Part shown: positions 54,125 to 64,000 of the stretch, in pieces
How positions within the stretch are numbered: position 1 is the first letter of the stretch
Layout of the letters: every line of letters starts with the position of its first letter
NCBI RefSeq assembly: GCF_000974985.2
Contig: NZ_LAVA02000004.1
Span: forward strand, 62,001 to 126,000
Length of the DNA stretch: 64,000 nucleotides
Direction: 5' to 3'
From: Streptomyces mangrovisoli
Lineage (GTDB): Bacteria; Actinomycetota; Actinomycetes; Streptomycetales; Streptomycetaceae
The notes under the pieces: generated by a model
Databases searched by the model: none
What the model saw: only the letters and a program-made list of their open reading frames with translations
Told to the model about the DNA's origin: nothing
Made by a program: the position numbers and the translations under genes

Positions 54125-56374
54125 GTGACCAATATTCCCGAGACCGGACGGACCCCACGTGTCCAGATCCGCCTCGTCGTCATCCAGATTCTCGTCCTCT
54201 CCCTGCTCGGCACCCTCGGCGGCCGTCTGTGGTACCTCCAGATCCGTGAGGGCGCCGAGTACGCCAAGGAGGCGTCGGGCAACCATGTGCAGCAGGTCGT
54301 CGACCCGGCCGTACGCGGCTCGATCCTCGACGCGCGCGGGGTGCCCCTCGCCGACAACGAGACCCGCCTGGTGGTCTCCGCCTCCCGGACCGACCTGCTG
54401 AAGCAGGCGGACGACGGCAAGGCGGTCCTCACCAAGCTCGCCGGCGTCCTCGGCATGGACCCCGAGGAGGTCATCCAGAAGGTCCGGCTGTGCGACGCGA
54501 AGACCCCGCAGCCCTGCTGGAACGGCTCGCCCTACCAGCCGATCCCGATCACCGACGACGCCACCGCCAAGCAGGCCCTCCAGATCCGTGAGCGCTCCGA
54601 GGACTTCCCCGGCATCACCGCCGAGCCGGAGGCCGTGCGCCGCTACCCGAGCCCCGGCAAGTCCAACACCGCGCAGGTGCTCGGCTACCTCTCCCCGGTG
54701 ACCGACGACGAGATCCAGCAGGCCGAGGACACCGACTCGCCCTATCTGCGCTCCGACGTGGTGGGCCGCTCCGGCCTGGAGCGGGAGTACGACAAGGAGC
54801 TGCGCGGCAAGGCCGGCGTCACCCGGTACGAGGTCGACAACATGGGCCGGGTCATCGGCAAGGCCAAGTCGGACGCGGCCGAGTCCGGTTCCAACCTGGT
54901 CACCAGCATCGACTCCCGGGTCCAGCGGGTGGCCGAGTACGAGCTGGACACGGCCATGAAGACCGCCCGCCAGCAGTACGACAAGATCACCGGCACCAAC
55001 TACAAGGCGGACTCCGGCGCGGTCGTCGTGATGGAGGCCAAGACCGGCCGGATCGTCGCGATGGCGTCCGCGCCGACGTACGACCCCAACGTGTGGGTCG
55101 GCGGCATCTCCGCCAAGGACTACAAGTCCCTGACCGGCAAGAACAGCGACTACCCGCTGCTCAATCGGGCCATACAGGGTCAGGCGGCGCCCGGTTCGAC
55201 CTTCAAGGTGGTCTCCACGGCCGCCGCGGTCCAGGCCGGCTACGAGTGGGACGGCGGCTACCCGTGCACCAGCTCGTACTCGGTGGGCGGCCAGGTCTTC
55301 AAGAACTTCGAGGGCGAGAACTTCGGGCCGATCTCGCTCGGCCGCGCGCTGGAGGTCTCCTGCGACACGGTCTTCTACGGTCTCGCCGACCGGGAGTGGA
55401 AGAAGGACGGCGGCATCAACCCGAAGAAGGGTGAGCCGAAGGACTGGTTCTTCAAGACCGCCCACGAGTTCGGCCTCGGCAAGGAGACCGGCGTCGACCT
55501 GCCCAACGAGGTCACCGGCCGCGTCCCCGACCGCCAGTGGAAGCTCGACTACTGGAAGGCCAACAAGGACGCCTGGTGCAAGTCCGGCAAGAAGGACGGC
55601 ACCTACGTCGAGAAGATCGAGTACGAGAACTGCCTCGAAGGCAACAAGATGCGCGAGGGCGACGAGATCAACTACTCGATCGGCCAGGGCGACACCCTCG
55701 TCACGCCGATCCAGGAGGCCATGATCTACGGCGCCGTCGCCAACGGCGGCACCGAGTACCAGCCCACCATCGGCAAGGCGATCGTCAGCGCCGACGGCAA
55801 GACCGTCCAGGAGATCAAGCCCAAGGCGGTGCGCAAGCTGCCCGTCAGCAAGGCCACCCTCAAGGGCATGGACGACGCGTTCGCGGGCGTCATCACCCGC
55901 GGTACCGCCGCCTGGAAGTTCGGCGGCTGGCCGCAGGACAAGATCGCCCTGCACGGCAAGACCGGTACCGCCGAGGTCTACGGCAAGCAGACCACCTCGT
56001 GGCTCGCGACGTACTCCAAGGACTACACGGTCATCATGACCATCTCCCAGGCCGGTACCGGTTCCGGTGCCTCCGGTGAGGCGGTCCGCAACATCTACAG
56101 CGCGCTCTACGGCGTCCAGAAGGACGGCTCCATCGACAAGTCGAAGGCGCTGCTCTACACGCCGCAGAAGGGCCTGCCGAAGGTCCGCACGGACGGCACG
56201 GTCGCCGCGGGCAAGGTCTCCAAGGACCCGGCCAAGGACGAGCGGGCCACCCAGGAAGGCGCGAGCCCCGGCGACGAGAGCCAGCCGCCGGCCACCAGCC
56301 CCTCGCCGTCGTCCAGCAAGAGCAACACCCGAAGGCGACCGCGCCGCAGGGGAAGCCGGAGGATGCTCACATGA
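54125..56374 (+). CDS. Class B penicillin-binding protein 2
   Basis: A 749-residue peptidoglycan transpeptidase (PBP2/MrdA family). A short N-terminus and one membrane helix (VVIQILVLSLLGTLGGRLWY) are followed by the dimerisation/pedestal domain with RGSILDARGVPLADN. The catalytic Ser358 is in PGSTFKV and the KTG motif (Lys612) in HGKTGTAEV. The stop overlaps the start of the SEDS gene by four bases (ATGA), as expected for a PBP2-RodA pair. The last 17 residues are abruptly Arg-rich (TRRRPRRRGSRR), unlike the Pro/Ser tail before them, which suggests a late frame change. Confidence 0.96.
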   Translation: MTNIPETGRTPRVQIRLVVIQILVLSLLGTLGGRLWYLQIREGAEYAKEASGNHVQQVVDPAVRGSILDARGVPLADNETRLVVSASRTDLLKQADDGKAVLTKLAGVLGMDPEEVIQKVRLCDAKTPQPCWNGSPYQPIPITDDATAKQALQIRERSEDFPGITAEPEAVRRYPSPGKSNTAQVLGYLSPVTDDEIQQAEDTDSPYLRSDVVGRSGLEREYDKELRGKAGVTRYEVDNMGRVIGKAKSDAAESGSNLVTSIDSRVQRVAEYELDTAMKTARQQYDKITGTNYKADSGAVVVMEAKTGRIVAMASAPTYDPNVWVGGISAKDYKSLTGKNSDYPLLNRAIQGQAAPGSTFKVVSTAAAVQAGYEWDGGYPCTSSYSVGGQVFKNFEGENFGPISLGRALEVSCDTVFYGLADREWKKDGGINPKKGEPKDWFFKTAHEFGLGKETGVDLPNEVTGRVPDRQWKLDYWKANKDAWCKSGKKDGTYVEKIEYENCLEGNKMREGDEINYSIGQGDTLVTPIQEAMIYGAVANGGTEYQPTIGKAIVSADGKTVQEIKPKAVRKLPVSKATLKGMDDAFAGVITRGTAAWKFGGWPQDKIALHGKTGTAEVYGKQTTSWLATYSKDYTVIMTISQAGTGSGASGEAVRNIYSALYGVQKDGSIDKSKALLYTPQKGLPKVRTDGTVAAGKVSKDPAKDERATQEGASPGDESQPPATSPSPSSSKSNTRRRPRRRGSRRMLT

Positions 56375-57567
56375 CCGGCCACGGCTTCTCCGTCTCCGGG
56401 TACGGCCCGCAGCGGGCGGGCTGGACGCGGATCTTCGCCCGCGACTCGATGGCCCGCCGGCTGGACTGGCCGATACTGCTGGCGGCGATCGCGATGTCGC
56501 TGATCGGCTCCGTGCTGGTCTTCTCGGCGACCCGCAACCGCACCGAGATCAACCAGGGCGACCAGTACTACTTCCTGATCCGGCACCTCATGAACACCGG
56601 CATCGGGCTCGCCCTGATGATCGGCACGGTCTGGCTCGGCCACCGCACCCTGCGCACGGCCGTGCCGATCCTCTACGGCCTGTCGGTCTTCGGCATCCTG
56701 CTGGTGCTCACCCCGCTCGGCTCGACCGTCAACGGCGCCCACTCGTGGATCGTGCTCGGCGGCGGCTTCTCGCTCCAGCCCTCGGAGTTCGTGAAGATCA
56801 CGATCATCCTGGGCATGGCGATGCTGCTGGCGGCCCGGGTCGACGCGGGCGACAAGCCCTACCCGGACCACCGCACGGTGCTCCAGGCGCTGGGCCTCGC
56901 CGCGGTGCCGATGATGATCGTGATGCTGATGCCCGACCTGGGCTCGGTCATGGTCATGGTCGTCATCGTGCTGGGCGTGCTGCTCGCCTCCGGCGCCTCC
57001 AAACGGTGGATCCTCGGCCTGATCGCGGCGGGCGCCATCGGCGCGATCGCGGTGTGGCAGCTGCACATCCTGGACGAGTACCAGATCAACCGCTTCGCCG
57101 CCTTCGCCAACCCCGAGCTCGACCCCGCGGGCGTCGGCTACAACACCAACCAGGCCCGGATCGCGATCGGCTCCGGCGGTCTGACCGGCGCCGGTCTCTT
57201 CCACGGCTCGCAGACCACCGGCCAGTTCGTCCCCGAACAGCAGACGGACTTCGTCTTCACGGTGGCCGGCGAGGAACTCGGCTTCGTCGGCGCGGGCCTG
57301 ATCATCGCCCTGCTCGGCGTGATCCTGTGGCGCGCCTGCCGCATCGCCCGCGAGACGACCGAGCTGTACGGCACGATCGTCGCCGCCGGCATCGTCGCCT
57401 GGTTCGCCTTCCAGGCGTTCGAGAACATCGGCATGACCCTCGGCATCATGCCGGTCACCGGTCTGCCCCTGCCGTTCGTCTCCTACGGCGGATCGTCGAT
57501 GTTCGCGGTCTGGGTGGCGGTGGGGCTGTTGCAGTCGATCAAGGTGCAGCGGCCCATGTCGGCGTAG
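56371..57567 (+). CDS. SEDS family peptidoglycan polymerase (RodA/Sfr)
   Basis: A 398-residue polytopic membrane protein, the glycosyltransferase partner of PBP2. About ten helices are present. Conserved blocks include NGAHSWIVLGGGFSLQPSEF, NRFAAFANPELDPAGVGYNT and FVPEQQTDFVFTVAGEELGF, and the C-terminal VTGLPLPFVSYGGSS. ATG start overlapping the PBP2 stop gives translational coupling. A terminator follows, closing the mre cluster. Confidence 0.97.
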   Translation: MTGHGFSVSGYGPQRAGWTRIFARDSMARRLDWPILLAAIAMSLIGSVLVFSATRNRTEINQGDQYYFLIRHLMNTGIGLALMIGTVWLGHRTLRTAVPILYGLSVFGILLVLTPLGSTVNGAHSWIVLGGGFSLQPSEFVKITIILGMAMLLAARVDAGDKPYPDHRTVLQALGLAAVPMMIVMLMPDLGSVMVMVVIVLGVLLASGASKRWILGLIAAGAIGAIAVWQLHILDEYQINRFAAFANPELDPAGVGYNTNQARIAIGSGGLTGAGLFHGSQTTGQFVPEQQTDFVFTVAGEELGFVGAGLIIALLGVILWRACRIARETTELYGTIVAAGIVAWFAFQAFENIGMTLGIMPVTGLPLPFVSYGGSSMFAVWVAVGLLQSIKVQRPMSA

Positions 57568-57587
57568 GGCCCTACGGCTGTCGGTGG

Positions 57588-57613
57588 GCGGGGTTCCCTC
57601 TGCGGAACCCCGC
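57588..57613 (+). terminator. Terminator hairpin after the SEDS gene
   Basis: GCGGGGTTCC and GGAACCCCGC form a 10-base stem with a 6-base loop, followed by TTTCCGTTTTG. This is a good intrinsic terminator. Confidence 0.9.
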
Positions 57614-57698
57614 TTTCCGTTTTGTTCACCCGCGGATCGTCCGCCGTTTTCCCGGGATTCACCTGGTAGGCCATCTGCCGCGTGGGCGTGCGAACCAC

Positions 57699-57704
57699 TA
57701 GATT
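57699..57704 (+). promoter_or_regulatory. -10-like hexamer placed for leaderless CYTH-CHAD transcript
   Basis: TAGATT is followed by six bases (CAGTCC) and the ATG at 57711. No ribosome binding site precedes the ATG. Confidence 0.5.
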
Positions 57705-57710
57705 CAGTCC

Positions 57711-59303
57711 ATGGCGGACACAAAGCGCGAGATCGAGCGTAAGTACGAGTCCGACGACAGTGGCCTGCCCGACCTGACCGGCGTCGCCGGGGTGGCGGCC
57801 GTCATCGACAAGGGCGTCGCCGACCTGGACGCCACCTATTACGACACCTCCGACGAACGCCTCGCCTCCGCCTCGCTCACCCTGCGCCGCCGCACCGGCG
57901 GCACGGACGCCGGCTGGCATCTGAAACTCCCGGTCGCCCCCGGCGTGCGCGACGAGGTCCAGGCCCCCCTCTCCGCCGGCGTCCCCCGCGCCCTGGCCGC
58001 CCTCGTCCGCTCCCGGGTCCGCGACGCGGAACTGCTGCCCCTGGTCCGGCTCCGCTCCAGCCGCGACATCCGCCACCTCGTCGACGCCGACGGCGCCCTG
58101 CTCGCCGAGGTCAGCGTGGACGCCGTGGACGCGGAACGGCTGACCGGGGAGGGCGGCCGCGCCCAGTGGACCGAGATCGAGGTGGAACTCGCCGACGGCG
58201 GCGACCCGGCCTTCCTCGACGCGGTGGAGAAGCGGCTGCGCAAGGCGGGCGTACGCCCGGCGGACTCCCCCTCGAAGCTGGCCAGGGCACTGGCGGAGAC
58301 GGCACCGGGTGCGACGGCACCGGGCGCGAAGAAGGCGGGCAAGGCCCGCGCGAAGGGACGGCAGTCGCAGCCGAAGGCGAAGCAGAAGTCACCGGCACCG
58401 GCACCGTCACCGCCGAAGCCGCGGACCGCCCCCGTCACCGCCGGCGACCACGTCCTCGCCTACCTGTCCGCCCAGCGCGACGCGATCGTCGCCCTCGACC
58501 CGGCCGTACGGCAGGGCGAGTACGACTCCGTGCACCGGATGCGGGTCGCCACCCGCCGGCTGCGCAGCACCTTCCGGTCCTACCGCAAGGTCCTCGACCC
58601 CGCCGTCACGGCGCCCGTCGGCGAGGAACTGAAGTGGCTCGCGGGCGAACTCGGCGTGGACCGCGACCAGGAGGTCCTGACCGAGCGGATCGCCACCGCG
58701 CTCGCCGAACTGCCCCGCACCCTCGCCTTCGGCCCGGTCCGGGCCCGGCTGCGGATCTGGTCGACCGCCAGACGCGGCGGATCGCGCCGCCGCCTGATCG
58801 CCGTACTGGACGGCAGGCGGTATCTCACGCTCCTCGACACGCTGGACGCGCTGCTCGCCGACCCGCCCCTGCTGAAGGCGGCTTCCGGCACGCCCGAGAA
58901 GGTGATCCGCAAGGCCGAGCGCAAGGACTTCGGCAAGGTCGCCGCCCTGGTGGAACGGGCCCTCGAGCTGCCCCCCGGCCCCGAGCGCGACCTGGACCTG
59001 CACGAGGCCCGCAAGAAGGCCAAGCGCACCCGCTACTGCGCCGAGGCCGCGGTCCCCGCGCTGGGCGATCCGGCGGCGGCACTGGTCAAGGCGGCGAAGG
59101 CGCTCCAGACCCTGCTGGGCGACCACCAGGACAGCGTCATGACCCGCGAGGCCCTGCGCGGCCTGGCCGCCCAGGCCCACGCGGCGGGGGAGAGCGCCTT
59201 CACCTACGGCCTGCTCTACGGCCGTGAGGAGGCCCGCGCGGCCCGCGCGGAGGCGGAACTCCCGGCCCTGTGGGCGTCGATCAGGACGAAGGGGGCGGTG
59301 TGA
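57711..59303 (+). CDS. CYTH and CHAD domain protein
   Basis: A 530-residue protein. The N-terminal CYTH domain (residues 1-200) starts with the ExExK signature in REIERKYE and binds triphosphate or polyphosphate in this family. A Lys/Ala/Pro linker follows (residues about 205-240). The CHAD domain (about 243-525) has repeated His-containing helices such as VHRMRVATRRLRSTFRSYRK and DLHEARKKAKRTRYCAEA, and binds polyphosphate. A role in polyphosphate metabolism is inferred from the families. The stop codon lies inside a 12-base tandem repeat tract. Confidence 0.93.
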   Translation: MADTKREIERKYESDDSGLPDLTGVAGVAAVIDKGVADLDATYYDTSDERLASASLTLRRRTGGTDAGWHLKLPVAPGVRDEVQAPLSAGVPRALAALVRSRVRDAELLPLVRLRSSRDIRHLVDADGALLAEVSVDAVDAERLTGEGGRAQWTEIEVELADGGDPAFLDAVEKRLRKAGVRPADSPSKLARALAETAPGATAPGAKKAGKARAKGRQSQPKAKQKSPAPAPSPPKPRTAPVTAGDHVLAYLSAQRDAIVALDPAVRQGEYDSVHRMRVATRRLRSTFRSYRKVLDPAVTAPVGEELKWLAGELGVDRDQEVLTERIATALAELPRTLAFGPVRARLRIWSTARRGGSRRRLIAVLDGRRYLTLLDTLDALLADPPLLKAASGTPEKVIRKAERKDFGKVAALVERALELPPGPERDLDLHEARKKAKRTRYCAEAAVPALGDPAAALVKAAKALQTLLGDHQDSVMTREALRGLAAQAHAAGESAFTYGLLYGREEARAARAEAELPALWASIRTKGAV

Positions 59304-59380
59304 CGCAGGACGTGATCCAGGACGTGGCGCAGGACGTGACGCAGGACGTGGCGCAGGACGTGGCGCAGGACGTGACGTAG
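59300..59380 (+). CDS. Repeat-encoded micro-ORF overlapping the CHAD stop
   Basis: A GTG-started 26-residue frame made of a Gln-Asp-Val-x repeat (TQDVIQDVAQDVTQDV and so on) begins within the GTGTGA stop context of the CYTH-CHAD gene and ends in TAG. The overlap would allow coupled translation. It is probably a by-product of the tandem repeat. No family is known. Confidence 0.2.
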   Translation: MTQDVIQDVAQDVTQDVAQDVAQDVT

Positions 59381-59385
59381 GACGT
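59302..59385. repeat. 12-bp tandem repeat
   Basis: Seven tandem copies of CGTGRCGCAGGA start at the CYTH-CHAD stop codon and end about 70 bases before the radical SAM gene. The unit length is a multiple of three, so one open frame runs through it. Confidence 0.9.
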
Positions 59386-59456
59386 CTGATGTCCGACGGG
59401 ACCCGCCACCGCGTTACGCTAGATGGTCACCCCGTCCTCCCACGAAGGTTCGCGAG

Positions 59457-61442
<1,986 letters not shown>

Positions 61443-61522
61443 GGCGAGCGAGGCCCTCGGCCGCTGAAGTGGAGTGAGGTTGAGGCCGCTACGTCGAGGT
61501 GCGGGTGCTGTCGGACTCGCTC

Positions 61523-61552
61523 GAGCCCCCTTCCTGTTCAGGGAGGGGGCTC
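61523..61552 (+). terminator. Terminator hairpin after the radical SAM gene
   Basis: GAGCCCCCTTCCT pairs with AGGGAGGGGGCTC (one T-G wobble) around a 4-base GTTC loop and is followed by TTTGG. It separates the radical SAM gene from the WXG cluster. Confidence 0.85.
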
Positions 61553-61742
61553 TTTGGTGTCGACGCAGACGGGCGTCGCTGTGGCGGCGTGCCGTGAGCG
61601 TCGAGCAGGAGGAGCTGCGGGCCGGGCCCAAGGGAGTTGCGCGGTCGCCTCCTTGGGCGCCGATGCCCCCCAAGTTCCCCGTCGCAGGCGAGAATTCGCT
61701 CTCGTCGAACCCCCTGCCCCGCCCCCCTCCGCTCCTCTTTCG

Positions 61743-61748
61743 TATGAT
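61743..61748 (+). promoter_or_regulatory. -10-like hexamer before the WXG/toxin cluster
   Basis: TATGAT matches the -10 consensus at five positions and lies 48 bases before the first WXG gene. No convincing -35 was found. The rest of the 61443-61796 gap holds only the terminator listed for the radical SAM gene. Confidence 0.3.
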
Positions 61749-61796
61749 TCACGGGTCAGTTGAGGCGTGAGATGCCGACACGACGGGGGATGCGGC

Positions 61797-62222
61797 ATGG
61801 GAGTACCAGATGGGGGCGCGGGTGAGGGCAGTGGTCCCGACCTGCGGGTGTCGTCCGCGGGCCTGACCAAGCTCGCCGGTGACCTGGACGCGATGCAGGA
61901 CCATCTCGACCGGCAGATCAAGCGGATGGACGAACTCGTCGACCGCATCGAGGCCGGCTGGCGGGGCCCGGCGGCTACGGCGTACCGGGAGTTCCATCGT
62001 GGCGCCGCGGCCGACGCCGTGCGCATCCGGGAAGTGATGAAGGGCCTGGAGCAGGCCGTACGGCTGAGCCGCGACGGCTTCAGCGCCGACGATCTGGACG
62101 TGCTCGAACGGATGCGCCGTATCCAGGTGGACGTCGACAGCGAGGTCGACCGGCTCTCCACGCCGAACACGGGGGCCGCTGACACGCCGGTCCGTCCGCG
62201 CAGCAGCCTGGAAGGCTTCTGA
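61797..62222 (+). CDS. WXG100-like protein 1
   Basis: A 141-residue helical protein with the Trp-Arg-Gly turn of the WXG100 family at residues 55-57 (IEAGWRGPAATAYREFHRGA). The first helix carries LAGDLDAMQDHLDRQIKRMD. The C-terminal part after residue 90 is longer than classical ESAT-6 proteins. Such proteins are secreted by, or act as adaptors for, type VII secretion. ATG with GGGGGA upstream. It is the first of three genes that end in a toxin. Confidence 0.85.
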   Translation: MGVPDGGAGEGSGPDLRVSSAGLTKLAGDLDAMQDHLDRQIKRMDELVDRIEAGWRGPAATAYREFHRGAAADAVRIREVMKGLEQAVRLSRDGFSADDLDVLERMRRIQVDVDSEVDRLSTPNTGAADTPVRPRSSLEGF

Positions 62223-62288
62223 CGGCCGACGTGCCATGCGCCGGCCTCGCGAAGGCGGCCGGCGACTCAAGGGGGAACAGGGGGAATC

Positions 62289-62600
62289 ATGTCGACTGGT
62301 GCCGACGGCGACCACATATCCGTTTCGTTCGCCGCGCTCCATGAACTGGCGGTCGAGCTGGAGGACATCCTCAAGCAGCTCAACGGCAGGCTGGACGACC
62401 TCTACGAACGGGTCGAGCCGGTGGTGCTTTCCTGGAAGGGGGAGGCCCGCGAGATCTTCGTCGAGAAGCTCGACGAATGGGACCGCTCCGCCCAGGATCT
62501 CCAGGCGGCCCAGAAGTGGCTGCATCAGTGCGTCACCACCGGCCACGTCAACTACGCGGCCGCGCACCGCGCGGTCCTGCGCGGCTGGGGAGCCGCCTGA
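62289..62600 (+). CDS. WXG100-like protein 2
   Basis: A 103-residue WXG100-type protein, with the Trp-Lys-Gly turn at residues 49-51 (VLSWKGEAREIFVEKLDEWD) between two helices. The size is typical for the family. ATG with AGGGGGA upstream. Its stop codon shares one base with the toxin start (TGATG), so this protein and the toxin are translationally coupled and it is the likely secretion partner. Confidence 0.9.
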   Translation: MSTGADGDHISVSFAALHELAVELEDILKQLNGRLDDLYERVEPVVLSWKGEAREIFVEKLDEWDRSAQDLQAAQKWLHQCVTTGHVNYAAAHRAVLRGWGAA

Positions 62601-64000
62601 TGGCGACCCCGACGGCCCCGGGGCAGGGGAAGATCGACGTGACGCCGTCGGTCCTCTACCAGGTCTCGACGAACGTGGCCGGTCAACAGGATCCCCTGGA
62701 CCGCGGGGTGAAGGCGTTCCTCGACGAACTGGCGCGGTATCCGGACGGCGGTGGCCGGGGCTCGGCGATGCAGGACTTCACGAAGGCCTACGTGAAGATC
62801 GCCAACAGGTTCCTCGAGGTGTGGGCCAAGTCGGTGGTGAGCGTCGGCGGGGCCGGCGTCGGATTCACCAGCACCGCCAACAACTACGCGGCGGCCGACC
62901 ATGCCACGAACCCGTCGTCGACGGGGCAGCCGACGCAGCGGCCCCTGCCGCAGGTGATCGACACCCCGCCCAGGTACGGACCGGTCACGGACTTCAAGTG
63001 GGGGGACATCGACGCCGGCCAGGACTTCGCGGAGAAGGCCCTGGAGGGGCTGGAGGCCGCGGTGCTCTTCGTCATGCGCCCCCTGCTGGAACACGAGTGC
63101 CGGTGGGGGAAGGCCGCGACGATCCTGCCGCTGCCCGATCACCTCCAGCTGAACAAGATCTCCGAGTGCTGGAGGATGCCGCAGACCACGCTCGGCATGG
63201 TGGACGGGATGCTGACCGGCTACCTCGGCGGCATCACCGACCAGTCGAACCAGGAGTGGTACGACGCCATGCGGCAGTTCTGCAGCACGCTGTGGGGCAC
63301 GTCCGCCTGGGGGCAGACCCGCGACGGCTACGACTGGGCGAACGACGGCGCGCGCAAAAGAGGAACCAGCCATCCCGTCTTCGGCGTCCTGTTCGACACC
63401 TGCGAGGCCATGGTCGACGCCGTGTACAGCGTGGCCAAGGCGGCGGAGGACGTCCGCGACGACCTGCACCGGATCTACCGGCAGGCCGTCATCGACAGCG
63501 TCAAGCAGCTCGATCCGCGGAAGCTGGACGTCACGGATGCCAAGAGCCTGGCGAAGGGGCTGTGGCACATGGGCAAGGGGCTGGTCGCGGACGTCTCGGT
63601 CGGCATCGTCCTGAACATCGACGAAGGCGCCATGAACGACGCCGTCGCCACCTACAACAACCGGGTCCACCGCCAGGCACGCGTGATCGACGACCTGATG
63701 GCGGCGCTGGACGAGGCGTACACGAGCGCCCCGACCTTCGACGCGGAGTCCGCCCGGGCCGAGGCCTTCGGCGCCCGCGCGCTGACGGACTTCAAGGGCG
63801 ATCCGTTGTACACGGTGCCGGGCGACAGCGAGGCCAACCACGCGTATCCGATCGACCTTGCGAATCAGGAGGGCGTTCACAACAGCCACGTCATCGACAA
63901 GCACGTGGGCAAGACGGACGAGCAACTGGCGCAGCGGCTCAGGGATCAGCCGACGATCCCCGCCGCCTCCAGCTTCCCCGATCTGGCGTCCGCCCAGAAA
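62600..64000 (+). CDS. WXG-associated polymorphic toxin with CdiA-CT RNase A-like domain (partial)
   Basis: At least 467 residues; the gene continues past the window end. The N-terminal 100 residues are helical and WXG-like (GVKAFLDELARYPDGGGRGS, AYVKIANRFLEVWAK). A long helical middle follows. The visible C-terminus, residues about 425-467, reads GVHNSHVIDKHVGKTDEQLA, later SSFPDLASAQK. This matches the start of the bacterial CdiA-CT RNase A-like toxin domain, in which the first His (His430 here) and the HVGK segment are conserved. The toxin probably cleaves RNA in a competitor cell and would need an immunity protein, which would lie downstream. The domain call rests on about 45 residues. 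Confidence 0.8.
   Translation, partial: MATPTAPGQGKIDVTPSVLYQVSTNVAGQQDPLDRGVKAFLDELARYPDGGGRGSAMQDFTKAYVKIANRFLEVWAKSVVSVGGAGVGFTSTANNYAAADHATNPSSTGQPTQRPLPQVIDTPPRYGPVTDFKWGDIDAGQDFAEKALEGLEAAVLFVMRPLLEHECRWGKAATILPLPDHLQLNKISECWRMPQTTLGMVDGMLTGYLGGITDQSNQEWYDAMRQFCSTLWGTSAWGQTRDGYDWANDGARKRGTSHPVFGVLFDTCEAMVDAVYSVAKAAEDVRDDLHRIYRQAVIDSVKQLDPRKLDVTDAKSLAKGLWHMGKGLVADVSVGIVLNIDEGAMNDAVATYNNRVHRQARVIDDLMAALDEAYTSAPTFDAESARAEAFGARALTDFKGDPLYTVPGDSEANHAYPIDLANQEGVHNSHVIDKHVGKTDEQLAQRLRDQPTIPAASSFPDLASAQK

Noticed and set aside
61443..62600. Search for an integrase or attachment site at the left edge of the WXG/toxin cluster
   Set aside because: No tRNA, integrase or direct-repeat boundary was seen; only a terminator and a -10-like hexamer are present.

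Overview
The window is a high-GC actinobacterial chromosome segment, almost certainly Streptomyces. Third codon positions are nearly all G/C, GTG starts are common, and the gene order tig-clpP1-clpP2-clpX-valS-folC-DUF4233-ndk-mreB-mreC-mreD-PBP2-RodA is the standard Streptomyces core arrangement. No insertion sequence, integrase, CRISPR array or rRNA was seen. Two tRNA genes are present: Gly-TCC on the minus strand and Pro-TGG on the plus strand.

Layout. 1-8.9 kb: the end of malQ, a small membrane protein, a divergent MarR/EamA pair with nested palindromes between them, aminopeptidase N, asd, and an ECF sigma factor with a membrane partner. 9-20.8 kb: a large secreted subtilase, a Nudix hydrolase, a Tat-type metallophosphoesterase, a glycosyltransferase, an AbiEi-like/nuclease-like protein and a second aminopeptidase N. 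20.9-28.4 kb: a mycothiol-nitroreductase-like protein, then a minus-strand organosulfur locus of ROK regulator, sulfonate-type ABC importer (binding protein, permease, ATPase), flavin monooxygenase and TauD-type dioxygenase. Two cysteine-containing micro-ORFs lie in this locus, one before the regulator and one before the binding protein. 28.7-39.3 kb: bioY, an LPXTG-like surface protein, a Ser/Thr kinase, rpiB, an Fpg/Nei glycosylase, an Eis-type acetyltransferase, a SpoIIE-type phosphatase, an acyltransferase, a 64-residue membrane protein and the tRNAs. 39.5-57.6 kb: protein quality control (trigger factor, ClpP1P2X), valS, folC, ndk and the mre/PBP2/RodA cell-wall elongation cluster. 57.7-64 kb: a CYTH-CHAD protein, a radical SAM protein, then two WXG100-like proteins and the start of a toxin whose visible end matches CdiA-CT-type RNase A domains. 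The window ends inside the toxin, so no immunity gene can be seen.

Most notable: the organosulfur locus looks set up for cysteine-responsive leader-peptide control, and the right edge holds a polymorphic-toxin cargo locus directly after a conserved housekeeping gene. Smaller points are a set of genes with a -10-like hexamer exactly 6 bases before the start codon (apparent leaderless mRNAs), a family of dispersed palindromic repeats, several tandem-repeat tracts between genes, and a TTA (bldA) codon lying between two possible kinase start codons.
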